Shown here: piece after piece, positions 34,130 through 43,021 of the stretch | Layout of the letters: the number at the start of each line of letters is the position of its first letter | Position numbering within the stretch: the first letter of the stretch is position 1 | Source of the DNA: CAYZXL01 sp964482435 | GTDB lineage: Bacteria > Auribacterota > JABMQX01 | DNA: 64,000 nt | Direction of reading: 5' to 3' | Assembly (NCBI GenBank): GCA_964482435.1 | Contig: CAYZXL010000014.1 | Coordinates: 40,345 to 104,344 of the forward strand | Position numbers and translations under genes: made by a program | Notes under the pieces: model-generated | The model's database searches: none | Told to the model about the DNA's origin: nothing | The model's input: the letters and a program-made list of their open reading frames with translations, nothing else

Positions 34130-34963
34130 TCAGCCGGTTCCCCCCGCCCGCAACTCTTCCAGAATCGCTCGATGCTGCGCGCAGAACTTATCTCCTTCAA
34201 GCTGCGCCCGAATCAGGTCTTTCTGATAATGGGCATCATAGAACCGACAATCCTTGTCTGAACAGAACGGATTCCCTGTCGCCGCGAAGACGACGGCTTG
34301 GAGCGCATACCCGACCACAATCTCCGTCATCCTCTCGTCGTCGTAGTCTATGAATTGACCCGCGTACTTTTCCCTCAGAGCTTCCAGCGAGCCGTCCCTT
34401 AACCCCGCCGCGGCGATGGCTTGCTTTTCAAGGTAGTATTCCCTGGGCCTTGCCGGCGCCTCGACTATCCCCGTAGTTGAGATGAGGCTCGGAACCGAAT
34501 AGACGCTCACCCGGTAATGGTATCGCATATCCTCGCCCCACGTCCCGATGAGCTGGTTGGTCAGGACGATGTGGACGTGGCGTGGAGACCTTTCTTCCCT
34601 CGGAATCAGCTTCCCCAGGAGCCTCGCAAGCTCAAACCCGTCGTAAAGCATCCCGTGAGCTTTTACCCTCGTGTCCGTTATCCTCCGCTTCTCGTACTGA
34701 ATCTCGCCATAGCTCGGCTCGGAAAACGACCACTCTTTCTCCGGGTCTCGAACGCGAATCGCCGCCAGCCCGCGCGCCACCTCGAGGATTACTTGTTCCT
34801 TCCGTTCTGATTCGAGGGATGCCGTGTGATGAAGAATGAACTCGTCCCGAGCGCACACCTCAGTTCGTGGCAGCCGCTCCTTCAAGCGTTCAGCCAGCCG
34901 GTTGACCCGAACGTTTGGGGGCAGCCGGTCATCATACAAAAGCACCCTCGGCGAAAAAACCAT
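34130..34963 (-). CDS. DUF6775-like putative metallopeptidase
   Basis: 277 aa; ATG at 34963 follows AGGAGC. An N-terminal alpha/beta region (SPRVLLYDDRLPPNVRVNRL) precedes HIVLTNQLIGTWGED and a C-terminal metal-site-like run, NPFCSDKDCRFYDAHYQKDL and GDKFCAQHRAIL. These cysteines and histidines resemble the tail of archaemetzincin-type and DUF6775 proteins, which are suspected metallopeptidases, but I see no classic HExxH. It is convergent with the radical SAM gene (3 bp apart), so the two are not one operon. Assignment to DUF6775 is from memory and moderate. Confidence 0.6.
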   Translation of the reverse strand: MVFSPRVLLYDDRLPPNVRVNRLAERLKERLPRTEVCARDEFILHHTASLESERKEQVILEVARGLAAIRVRDPEKEWSFSEPSYGEIQYEKRRITDTRVKAHGMLYDGFELARLLGKLIPREERSPRHVHIVLTNQLIGTWGEDMRYHYRVSVYSVPSLISTTGIVEAPARPREYYLEKQAIAAAGLRDGSLEALREKYAGQFIDYDDERMTEIVVGYALQAVVFAATGNPFCSDKDCRFYDAHYQKDLIRAQLEGDKFCAQHRAILEELRAGGTG

Positions 34964-35057
34964 GATGTGCTCCTGCGCTTTTTACGGATACCCTCCCGTG
35001 ACCGAGAAACCAGCTCACACGAATGCCCCATTCTACGGTCCCTATCCCGAAAACCCT

Positions 35058-38000
35058 TCAAGGCTTCTCAAGTATGCGGTAGAAACGGCGAAGGGCGACG
35101 GAGGGGGGAGCGCCGGTCAGCGAGCCGTCGTCGGTCCAGGAGGTGGTTGTGTTGCCGGAGGAGGGGAGGCTCTCGGCCGCGACATGCCAGGTGAGGAGGT
35201 CGTCGGAGTAGAAGATGGAGTAGGTCTTGTCGGCGAGGGAGCTCCAGGTGAAGGTCGTTTGGTCGGGATTCGGGCCTGGGGTAAGCGCGTTGATGTAGAA
35301 CTCGTATGCCCCCATGTCAACGGTGAGGCTCTTTCCCCCGAACATTACCCTGTGCATTCCTGCAATGTCGAACTGCGGCAAATCCGGACTATTAAACCCC
35401 GCATCAATGCACGGCGAATCCGGCAATAGCCGAAAATCCCCATTCTCCGCATGCACAAACCTTGGCTCCTCCACGATATTGCCCTCGCCCGCTCCGACCC
35501 ATTCCTGAATGCAGGAAAAAGAGGGCAGACTGGAGCCATAGACCTGATTCGCGCTTTTCGCCGTGTTCCCCCAGACAATGCAGTTCATTATCGCCCCCTC
35601 GCAATAGCAGAGACCGCCTGCTTTGTCAGCCGCCTCGTTGGCGACTATCGTGTTATTCCGGACGACCCCGGTGCAGCCATAGAGCCCGCCCCCGAAAGCG
35701 GGTGTGTTCGGTCTGCGCCTCTCTGCCGTGTTACCAAAGATGAGGTTGTTCTCGATCGTGCCGTGACAACCTGCCAATCCGCCGCCGTTCTCAGCCGAAT
35801 TGCCACGGATTACGTTGCCCCGGATTTCCCCGCGGCACTCGCGCAGCCCCCCGCCGATGCGCGCCGAGTTTCCTGTGATGAGGTTGTTGCTGACAGTGGC
35901 CTCACAGTAATTCAACCCTCCCCCCTCTGTGGCGAGATTTTCCGAGATGACATTATTGATGACCATGCCGTCGCAGTCGAAAAGCCCGCCTCCAAACAGT
36001 GCCCAGTTCCCGGTGATCAAATTACTCTCGATTATTCCATCGCAGTAGGCTGCTCCGCCCCCCTCCCAGGACGCCGAGTTGCCGACCAGGACGTTATTCC
36101 TGATCGTCGCATGCGTGTGAACATCCCGGTTTCCTCCGCAGATGCCAGCGCCGAAGCGCCCATTGCCGCCGCGAATCGTCAGACCCTCCAGCACGCAAGC
36201 GTCGGTCTCGCCGCCAGAGAAAGTCACGGTTGACCCGGAGGAGTTGCCGTCGAGAATCGTGCTCGCGACAGCGCTCGGGTCCAGCGGATTGGGGCCTGTT
36301 AGCACAACGTTCTCGCCCCCGAAATGGATATTCTCCAGGTAGGTCCCGGCCTCAAGCAAAATCTGGTCCCCATGGTCGGATTCGCAGAGCGCAGCCTGGA
36401 CGGTTGGATACCACGTGCTCTTCGTGACGTTGTTGACGGGAGTCTCCGCAGCAAGCGTGGGACCCCACGCGTACCGCCATTCGGTGAGGTTGGGGACGCG
36501 GTCGCCGTCAGGGTCCCCCACGCCCTGTTCATCGAGGCTGCCGAACCAGAGGATCTCCCAGTTATCCGGCAGTCCGTCCCCATCCGAGTCGGGGGATTTG
36601 CAGGTCGCATCTGCGCTGTTCCCGTAAGCGCCCATGTCCACCCTCCCTCCATTGGGCTCAGGCTCGTTTGAGAAGGACGAAGACGGGTCGCCAGCGTCAA
36701 TGCACGGAGACCAAGCGCTGAGGTGGAAATCCGCGCCTTCGGGCTTGACGAAGTACGGGTCGAACGCCATGTTCCCTTCTCCGCCGCCCGCCCAGCCCTC
36801 GATGCAGGAGTAGATCGGGACAGTTGAGGACCATATCTGAGGCCGCGGGGTGTTGCCCCAGATGATGCAGTTGCGTATCGTGGCCCCGCACAAGGAGAGC
36901 CCGCCGGCGTGGCCTGCGGAGTTGCCGACGATCGTGTTGTTCTCGATTATCGCGTCACACTCATCAAGCCCACCACCGAACTCAGCGTGATTCGCGAAGA
37001 TGCTATTGTTTCGCACCGTGCCGTCGCACCCGTAAAGCCCCCCTCCATACGGCGCCGAGTTCCCGGAGATGGAGTTGCCCTCGATTGTCCCCTCGCACTC
37101 ACACAAACCTCCCCCGACTTTGCCCTCCGCGAGATTTCCAGTAATCGTATTCAGGGAGATCGTGCCACTGCATTGCGCCAGGCCTCCGCCGTCCCCGGCC
37201 CGATTCTCTGAGATAGTGTTCATTCGGACGACCCCACCACAGCGGTGCAGCGCGCCGCCGAATCCACCTGAGTTCCGGCAAATACCGTTTCCTTCAATGG
37301 TTCCGTTGCAGAAGGCCGCGCCTCCACCCCCGGAGGTGGCTGAGTTCCCGCCAATCGTGTTGTCCCGGACATTCCCGTCGCAACCGTAGAGGCCACCACC
37401 TCCTGAGGCGGAATTGCCGGCAATCTCGTTTTCGACAATCTCACCATCGCAGTCACACAGACCTCCGCCTGCCTCCGCGGAATTCTCTCGCACAACGTTT
37501 TTTTGAATGGTCCCGCCACAGCCGTAAAGCCCGCCACCTTCCGTTTCGGCAAGGTTAAGAGAAATGGTGTTATCCTCGATCGTCCCGTCGCACTCGCACA
37601 GTCCACCGCCTTGCTCGTTCGCCATGTTCCAGCTAATTGTATTGTCGCGGATCGTCCCGCCGCACGCATACATCCCGCCACCATATCGGGCGTAATTCTC
37701 GGTGACCGTGTTTTGCTCGACGACGCCGTAGCAATACGCCAGCCCGCCGCCAGTACCGGTCGCGTTCACGATGGACGACGCGTCGCTTCCCGCTGAACTC
37801 GGCGCAACCGCGGACTCATCGAGGAAGCTCACATTCGCCCTGATCACGTTGTGGCATATAGTGGCGTGGGTCCCCTCCCCGCAGGACTCGCTGTTTATTC
37901 CGGCGCCAGAGGAAGCTCTCCCGTGTTGAATGGTGAATCCGGCGAGCACACACTCCTCGTCCTCACCTCCCGAGAAGTTCACGACCGAACCCCGCCACCT

Positions 38001-38294
38001 GCCGTCAATGACGGTCCCGGCGACGACGGCCGGGTCCAGGGGATTCGTGCTGGTGAGAACAATGTTCTTGCTGCCGAACGTGATGTTCTCGAAATAGATT
38101 CCCTGGGCGACAACGACCGTATCGCCCGTGCTCGCCCCGTCTATCCCCTCCTGAACCGTCTTGAAAGCGGTGTCCCAGGATTTCCCGTCGCCTGATTCGG
38201 CCACGGAACCGTCCACATGCCATGTCGCCGGATTGGCGGGCGGTGACAGGAGAGCAAGGGGTGAGATGAGCAGAGCAACCAGAATCGTGCGCAT
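35058..38294 (-). CDS. Secreted right-handed parallel beta-helix protein with Dx[DN]xDG hinge
   Basis: 1078 aa with signal peptide (ILVALLISPLALLSPPANPA). Residues about 60-540 and about 645-985 are two parallel beta-helix domains made of roughly 22-residue turns of the form GGGLYGCDGTVRDNTISGNS. Between them a calcium-type hinge (DSDGDGLPDNWE near residue 565, then GDPDGDRVPNLTEW) resets the fold, and each helix starts with the same phrase (VVLTGPNPLDPSAV, IVLTSTNPLDPAVV). The C-terminus (WSSLADKTYSIFYSDDLLTW and ALRRFYRILEKP) resembles that of the repeat protein at 11-13 kb. Parallel beta-helices occur in polysaccharide-binding or -cleaving proteins and adhesins; no catalytic set is visible. 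Confidence 0.9.
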   Translation of the reverse strand: MRTILVALLISPLALLSPPANPATWHVDGSVAESGDGKSWDTAFKTVQEGIDGASTGDTVVVAQGIYFENITFGSKNIVLTSTNPLDPAVVAGTVIDGRWRGSVVNFSGGEDEECVLAGFTIQHGRASSGAGINSESCGEGTHATICHNVIRANVSFLDESAVAPSSAGSDASSIVNATGTGGGLAYCYGVVEQNTVTENYARYGGGMYACGGTIRDNTISWNMANEQGGGLCECDGTIEDNTISLNLAETEGGGLYGCGGTIQKNVVRENSAEAGGGLCDCDGEIVENEIAGNSASGGGGLYGCDGNVRDNTIGGNSATSGGGGAAFCNGTIEGNGICRNSGGFGGALHRCGGVVRMNTISENRAGDGGGLAQCSGTISLNTITGNLAEGKVGGGLCECEGTIEGNSISGNSAPYGGGLYGCDGTVRNNSIFANHAEFGGGLDECDAIIENNTIVGNSAGHAGGLSLCGATIRNCIIWGNTPRPQIWSSTVPIYSCIEGWAGGGEGNMAFDPYFVKPEGADFHLSAWSPCIDAGDPSSSFSNEPEPNGGRVDMGAYGNSADATCKSPDSDGDGLPDNWEILWFGSLDEQGVGDPDGDRVPNLTEWRYAWGPTLAAETPVNNVTKSTWYPTVQAALCESDHGDQILLEAGTYLENIHFGGENVVLTGPNPLDPSAVASTILDGNSSGSTVTFSGGETDACVLEGLTIRGGNGRFGAGICGGNRDVHTHATIRNNVLVGNSASWEGGGAAYCDGIIESNLITGNWALFGGGLFDCDGMVINNVISENLATEGGGLNYCEATVSNNLITGNSARIGGGLRECRGEIRGNVIRGNSAENGGGLAGCHGTIENNLIFGNTAERRRPNTPAFGGGLYGCTGVVRNNTIVANEAADKAGGLCYCEGAIMNCIVWGNTAKSANQVYGSSLPSFSCIQEWVGAGEGNIVEEPRFVHAENGDFRLLPDSPCIDAGFNSPDLPQFDIAGMHRVMFGGKSLTVDMGAYEFYINALTPGPNPDQTTFTWSSLADKTYSIFYSDDLLTWHVAAESLPSSGNTTTSWTDDGSLTGAPPSVALRRFYRILEKP

Positions 38295-38343
38295 TTCCGC
38301 ACCTCCCGATACCCTTATCCCACCCCATTGTTGGAATCGTTGG

Positions 38344-39135
38344 CTACGTTTTGCCTAAGATTGCGAGGACAACCTCGGCGGCTCGTTTGCCACTTAAAAG
38401 CATTCCGCCGAAGGTTGGACCCATTCGCGGCAGGCCGTAAACGGTGCTCACGGCCATTCCTGCGACGACAAGCCCCGGATGCGCTTCGCCTGTGTGCTCG
38501 ACTACGAGGTCTTCCGACCGCTCGACCCACATCGCTCCGAACGTGGAGCATTTCAGCAGCCCCCGGCGCTCAAGGCACTTTGCCACGCAGGCATCGTGGC
38601 CCGTCGCGTCCAGGACAACTTTCGATTCCATCGCAACAGGGTCAACGCATGTTATCTCTCGCGGAAGAGCCGAAACCGGCGTCCAGTTGATGACTGCTCC
38701 CGCGACGCGATTGTTCTCCCTCAGAACCACGTCGTCGAACATCGTCATGTTCAGGATTTTCGCGCCCGCATCGCACGCTGCCCCTATCAGCTTCGCGCAC
38801 GCATGGGGACCATCCGCCACGAAAAGGCCCGGAGAAGTCTCGGAGTAGGGGACACCCAGCTCGTCGAGAACCTCCTGTCCCGGCGCGCGGACTGTAACCT
38901 TGTTCAGAAGGTATCCGCCAATCCAGAAGCCGCCTCCGAGGTAGTTATTCCTCTCAATGACGAGAACCTTCACCCCTGCGGCCGCCAAATCCCTCCCGGC
39001 GATGAGCCCACTTGGTCCACCGCCCACAATTATCACGTCGCTCTCGACGTAATCCGTGAACTGCTTGGCGTACTCGCCGACTATTGCCCTCGTGACTTCT
39101 TTTTCTCCGACTGCACTGAAAATCTTCTCGGTCAT
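38344..39135 (-). CDS. Thi4-family thiazole synthase (ribulose-1,5-bisphosphate/ADP-thiazole synthase type)
   Basis: 263 aa. Thi4 builds the adenylated thiazole of thiamine from NAD and glycine; some members use their own Cys as sulfur source, others take free sulfide. Seen: FAD/NAD motif DVIIVGGGPSGLIAGRDLAA, ERNNYLGGGFWIGGYL, GPHACAKLIGAA, TGHDACVAKCLERRG around residues 178-191, and the closing motif GPTFGGMLLSGKRAAEVVL. Two cysteines follow the GHD motif, but the alignment to the sacrificial Cys of yeast Thi4 is not clear to me, so I cannot say which type this is. It starts 17 bp after the LarE stop, so it is probably in the same operon. Confidence 0.9.
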   Translation of the reverse strand: MTEKIFSAVGEKEVTRAIVGEYAKQFTDYVESDVIIVGGGPSGLIAGRDLAAAGVKVLVIERNNYLGGGFWIGGYLLNKVTVRAPGQEVLDELGVPYSETSPGLFVADGPHACAKLIGAACDAGAKILNMTMFDDVVLRENNRVAGAVINWTPVSALPREITCVDPVAMESKVVLDATGHDACVAKCLERRGLLKCSTFGAMWVERSEDLVVEHTGEAHPGLVVAGMAVSTVYGLPRMGPTFGGMLLSGKRAAEVVLAILGKT

Positions 39136-39152
39136 CTTCGCCGATTCTCCTC

Positions 39153-40004
39153 CTATTCAACCGCCCGCTGACTGGCCTGCGAGCTTTCTGAGCGGGTCAA
39201 AACTTCATTGAGGCTTCCCGACCTATAGCCCCTCAAGTCCAACGAAACATAAACATAACCTATTTCTTTCAGCTTCGAGGCGACTTTCTCTCGGACGCCT
39301 TTCTCCAGGAATCTGTCAATATCCTCTTCAGGCACCTCAATTCTCGCCGTCGAGCCGTGGTGCCGGACTCTAACCTGCCGAAAGCCAAGTCCCCTGATAA
39401 AATCCTCCGCCTCTTCCACCATTTTCAACTTCTCGGGCGTGATTTCCTCACCATACGGAAACCGCGACGCCAGGCACGCAAACGATGGCTTGTTCCACGT
39501 GCTCAATCCAAGCGACCTCGAGATTTCCCTGATGTCCTCTTTCGTCAACCCGGCTTCCTTCAGCGGACTGACTATTCCAAGCTCGGCCGCCGCGCGCATC
39601 CCGGGCCGATGGTCGCTTGCATCATCGAGGCTCGCCCCATCCGCCACAAGCCGAATGCCGTTTTCCCCGGCGACATCAAGCAGTTTCTGGAACAACTCCG
39701 CCTTACAGAAGTAGCACCTATCCGGCGGGTTACTGGAAAAACCTTCAACCGATAGTTCACTCGTATCAATGGTGATATGCCTCACGCCAAGTGCGCGCGC
39801 GACCTCCCGCGCTTGCTCGTATTCCCTCGACGGATACGTCTCCGACCTTGCCGTTACCGCCATCACCGCGTCGCCGAGGACACCCCGGGCAACGTTCAAG
39901 AGCAACGTGCTGTCGCACCCCCCGGAGTAAGCGACCAACAGCGAGCCGTAGCTCCCGATTATCTCTCTCAGTCGCGCGAGTTTCGCCTCTCTTTTTTCGT
40001 CCAC
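39153..40004 (-). CDS. larE: ATP-dependent sacrificial sulfur transferase LarE-like
   Basis: 283 aa. LarE adenylates a pyridinium carboxylate and inserts sulfur to make the nickel-pincer cofactor; relatives perform other thiolations. Seen: PP-loop SYGSLLVAYSGGCDSTLLLN, NPPDRCYFCKAELF, DGASLDDASDHRPG, and a Cys in SFACLASRFPYGEEITPEKL at residue 177, at the place of the sacrificial Cys176 of Lactobacillus LarE. No LarB, LarC or lactate racemase is in the window, so the true acceptor is open. It sits in a row of minus genes just ahead of the Thi4 gene, consistent with a sulfur-handling pair. Confidence 0.88.
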   Translation of the reverse strand: MDEKREAKLARLREIIGSYGSLLVAYSGGCDSTLLLNVARGVLGDAVMAVTARSETYPSREYEQAREVARALGVRHITIDTSELSVEGFSSNPPDRCYFCKAELFQKLLDVAGENGIRLVADGASLDDASDHRPGMRAAAELGIVSPLKEAGLTKEDIREISRSLGLSTWNKPSFACLASRFPYGEEITPEKLKMVEEAEDFIRGLGFRQVRVRHHGSTARIEVPEEDIDRFLEKGVREKVASKLKEIGYVYVSLDLRGYRSGSLNEVLTRSESSQASQRAVE

Positions 40005-40044
40005 TGCTTCCGCCGTCTTAGTCCGGAAAGGTCGGCCCCGCCTT

Positions 40045-40356
40045 TTACCTTCTATCCATACGATTGAAAATGACCTTGGAGAGTCGCAGAATCTCGGCCA
40101 GGGTGGCCTTAATGTCCTTCAACTCCGCCAGAATCTTGGCCTGGTTGGCCTTAACGTTCTTCAAGTCCGCCAGAATCTTATCGTGCCCCTTTGCCAGTTC
40201 GGTGACTCTCTCCTCCATCGTGGGGGGCTTCACTTTTGCCGTCGGACTAACAACCGCACTGGGTGCCGATTTTGTTCCGGTCACTTGTGCCCCGACGAGC
40301 CCGACCATTCCGATGAATGCCGCAACCGCTAACGCATAACTCAACTTCCTCAACAT
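40045..40356 (-). CDS. Small secreted coiled-coil protein
   Basis: 103 aa with strong ribosome binding site (GGAGGAG, 6 nt). A signal peptide (LSYALAVAAFIGMVGLVGA) precedes a Thr/Pro/Val-rich linker and then an amphipathic helix with heptads (AKILAELKDIKATLAEILRL), interrupted by a near-repeat ILADLKNVKANQAK. Probably a periplasmic or surface trimeric coiled coil. No family recognised. It lies between the TPR gene (30 bp) and larE (40 bp). Confidence 0.8.
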   Translation of the reverse strand: MLRKLSYALAVAAFIGMVGLVGAQVTGTKSAPSAVVSPTAKVKPPTMEERVTELAKGHDKILADLKNVKANQAKILAELKDIKATLAEILRLSKVIFNRMDRR

Positions 40357-40386
40357 TTTTTCTCCTCCTTCAAGGTTCTTCTTTCG

Positions 40387-40704
40387 TCATCGAAAGCTAA
40401 CCAGCTTTTCGAGTTCCTCCTGCGCCGCCTTATTTTCGGGATCAAGCTCCAGGACTTTCTGAAAAGCCTCCTTCGCCTCCTCGGCCTTCTTCTGAGCGAC
40501 AAGCGCAACCGCCAAATTGTAATACGCTGAGACGTTCCGAGGGTCCAGCTCGAGGAGCTTCCGATAGCAGCTCACCGCCTCCTCAAACTGCGAGCTCAAG
40601 AAGTAGAGTTTCCCTAAAGCCAGCCGAGTCTCCGTGTCCTGTGGATTCTCGGCGAGCTTGTCCAACAGCTTCTGAATCTTTTTTGCCGTCGCCCTTTCTG
40701 GCAT
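40387..40704 (-). CDS. Small TPR protein
   Basis: 105 aa made of about three TPR motifs: TRLALGKLYFLSSQFEEAVS, SAYYNLAVALVAQKKAEEAK and the final EELEKLVSF helix, after a basic N-terminal helix (ERATAKKIQKLLDKLAENPQ). A cytoplasmic protein-protein interaction module with no enzymatic signature. It is 97 bp after TrkA and 30 bp before the coiled-coil gene on the same strand. Confidence 0.85.
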   Translation of the reverse strand: MPERATAKKIQKLLDKLAENPQDTETRLALGKLYFLSSQFEEAVSCYRKLLELDPRNVSAYYNLAVALVAQKKAEEAKEAFQKVLELDPENKAAQEELEKLVSFR

Positions 40705-40801
40705 AGTAAAAGACCCGCATCAGCGGGAATCTCAAACAGACGCTTTGATTCTGTGTCCCGGCCGCCTTCTCCGCGCGCTTTGTCGCGAACCCAAACAACC
40801 T

Positions 40802-41506
40802 CTACTTCAGTCCCTGGAACTTCCTCACTTCCTCTTCCTTGCCGATAATCAGAAGGGTTTCTCCCTTATTTATAACTGTCTCGGCGCTCGGAATCAAGTC
40901 CACTTCCTCCTCCAGAACCGACTCACCTTCATCGTTGAGGGTCGGTCGCCTCTTTTTAATCGCGACGATTTGCACGCCGTATTTCGCCCTCACCGCTGAT
41001 TCGGCGATGCTTTTGCCCCACAGCGCCTTTGGCGCCTCAAACTCCGCGATGTTATACCCGGGGGAGACCTCCACGTGGTCCAGGAGGCTTGGATGCAAAA
41101 GCGCGTTGGCCAGCCGCACGGCCATGTCCCGTTCCGGGAAAACCACCTTGTCAGCCCCCACCCTCGCCAGAATTCTCCCGTGCGATTCGGTTACCGCCTT
41201 TGCCACGACCGTTTTGATACCCATTTCCTTCAGGGCCATTGTCGCGAGGATACCGTCCTCCATTTTCTCCCCGATGCTCACGATTGCCACATCCACATTC
41301 TCGATCCCGATGGACTTCAGCGCCTTCTCATCCGTCGCGTCGAGCTGAATAGCGTTGGCGACATAGTCGCTTATCTGCTGGATTCTGTCCTTATCGCTAT
41401 CAACGACAGTGACGTCGCAGCCGTTCTTGCTCAGGGTCTTAGCCACACTCGACCCGAACCTTCCGGCGCCAATCACTAAGAATCGCCTTGGTATTCCGTC
41501 AGTCAT
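40802..41506 (-). CDS. trkA: TrkA/KtrA-type potassium uptake regulatory subunit
   Basis: 234 aa, the length of a single-RCK KtrA/TrkA-like protein. The nucleotide-binding RCK_N Rossmann motif is VIGAGRFGSSVAKTLSKNG near residues 10-28; the D at VVDSDKDRI binds the ribose. An RCK_C ligand domain follows from about residue 140 (YNIAEFEAPKALWGKSIAES and ETLLIIGKEEEVRKF). It gates the membrane subunit encoded 81 bp upstream in response to NAD(H) or ATP/ADP, and possibly cyclic-di-AMP. Start is ATG without a strong ribosome binding site, as expected for translational coupling. Confidence 0.92.
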   Translation of the reverse strand: MTDGIPRRFLVIGAGRFGSSVAKTLSKNGCDVTVVDSDKDRIQQISDYVANAIQLDATDEKALKSIGIENVDVAIVSIGEKMEDGILATMALKEMGIKTVVAKAVTESHGRILARVGADKVVFPERDMAVRLANALLHPSLLDHVEVSPGYNIAEFEAPKALWGKSIAESAVRAKYGVQIVAIKKRRPTLNDEGESVLEEEVDLIPSAETVINKGETLLIIGKEEEVRKFQGLK

Positions 41507-41587
41507 CTGTTAAACCCCATCTTGAGGTGAACCGCCGCATTTTCGACTCTCGACCTGTTCGCCTGCTTACCTGTAGCCTCCCTTGTC

Positions 41588-42997
41588 TCAACCTATCATT
41601 GTTGTCTCTTCCGGGTACTCGACAGCCGGGGCCGGCTCCCGACCCGCCACAATCAATGCCAGAGTCAGTGGGCCGACCCGCCCCGCGTACATCGTCAGGA
41701 TAAGTATGACCTTTCCCACGACTGAAAGATACGGCGTGATTCCCGTGCTCAACCCGACCGTCCCGAACGCCGAGAAGACTTCGAAGGTTGTTCGCGCGGC
41801 GTAGCCAGCCTCGCACGGCGCCCATCCCTTGCCTCCACGCTCCGAAATGGACAGCGCAATCGCCGCCACTGCAACCAGGAGCAGCGAGATCAGCGCCACC
41901 GCAATTGCTTGCTGCACTACCCTGGCCGGAATCGTTCTCCTGAAAAGAACAACGCTTTCTCGGCCCCGCATGATAGCATAAGCCGTTGCCAGAAGCAGCA
42001 CAAAAGTGCACGTCTTGATGCCGCCGCCCGTCGAACCGGGAGACGCCCCTATGAACATCAGGAACATCGAAAGCAGAATCCCCGGACTCGACATCTTCGC
42101 GTAGTCAATCGTATTGAACCCTGCCGTTCGCGGCGTCACCGAGCAGAAAAAGCTGCTCACGAGCCTGTCCCCAAAGCTCTGACCTGCCATCCCGGCGTTC
42201 CATTCGAGGATGAAGAACAGGATAAACCCAATCCCGATCAAGGCTGCCGTGGACGATAAAACGGCCTTCGATTGAACGGATAGCCGTCCCCGGGAAAGCC
42301 GGTCTTTTTTCCAGAAACGAAGATTCAGGACGTTGTAAAGCACAACGAAACCAATCCCGCCGAGGACCAATAGAATCCCAAGCGTGATCGCAACAGACCA
42401 TTCCTGTCCCACGAGGTTCGCGCTAAATGGCGAGAAGCCGGCGTTGCAGAACGCTGCCACTGAGTGGAAAATGGCGTAATACGCCGCCTTTCCCATCTCG
42501 AGCGCTTCCGCGCCCCAGTGAAACCTCCAGAAGAGGATTGCTGCCCCGATGAGCTCAATAGTGAAGGTTAGCAGCACCGCTGACCTGATGACCTGGGAGG
42601 TGTTTCTCGCTCCCGTCTCCCCGAATGAAAGGCGAATCGTGATGGAATCCCTCAGCGAAATCCTCCGTCCGAACAGGAGGAGGAAGAACGTGGACATTGT
42701 CATGATCCCCAGACCGCCCACCTGGATCAGAAGGACGATCACAATCTGGCCAAACAACGAGAAATCTTTTCCCGTGTCCTTTACGACCAGACCAGTCACG
42801 CAGGTCGCGGAGGTGGCAGTGAACAGGGCGTCAGTGTACGCTATTCCCCTCCCGGAGGATGACGCAAACGGAAGTGACAGCAGAAGCGAGCCAAACAGAA
42901 TCGCTATCAAAAAGCTTATCGCAACAATTTTCGGCGGGTTGACTCGCCTTCTGATCTGGGCTTCTGGCTCTTCGCGCTTTCTCCAGAAAAGTGGCAT
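41588..42997 (-). CDS. trkH: TrkH/KtrB-type potassium transporter
   Basis: 469 aa, four repeats of an M1-P-M2 unit. The four selectivity-filter loops are visible: ATSATCVTGLVV, VAAFCNAGFSPF, VTPRTAGFNTID and FSAFGTVGLSTG. The loop STGGGIKTCTF matches the intramembrane gate of the family. The protein forms the membrane channel for K+ (Na+-coupled in KtrB types), and its partner TrkA follows on the same strand. The gene is the likely first gene of the minus-strand series that runs down to thi4. Confidence 0.93.
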   Translation of the reverse strand: MPLFWRKREEPEAQIRRRVNPPKIVAISFLIAILFGSLLLSLPFASSSGRGIAYTDALFTATSATCVTGLVVKDTGKDFSLFGQIVIVLLIQVGGLGIMTMSTFFLLLFGRRISLRDSITIRLSFGETGARNTSQVIRSAVLLTFTIELIGAAILFWRFHWGAEALEMGKAAYYAIFHSVAAFCNAGFSPFSANLVGQEWSVAITLGILLVLGGIGFVVLYNVLNLRFWKKDRLSRGRLSVQSKAVLSSTAALIGIGFILFFILEWNAGMAGQSFGDRLVSSFFCSVTPRTAGFNTIDYAKMSSPGILLSMFLMFIGASPGSTGGGIKTCTFVLLLATAYAIMRGRESVVLFRRTIPARVVQQAIAVALISLLLVAVAAIALSISERGGKGWAPCEAGYAARTTFEVFSAFGTVGLSTGITPYLSVVGKVILILTMYAGRVGPLTLALIVAGREPAPAVEYPEETTMIG

Positions 42998-43021
42998 CTT
43001 TGGGCATCCGGCGAGCGCGCC

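Noticed and set aside
37000..38000. Regularly spaced repeats that might be CRISPR-like
   Set aside because: They are coding turns of the beta-helix protein: they vary in sequence, are in frame and lack conserved spacer/repeat alternation.
38344..42997. TPP riboswitch before thi4 or larE
   Set aside because: Only short gaps (17-40 bp) precede larE and thi4, too small for the aptamer, and no CUGAGA-type core was seen upstream of them.
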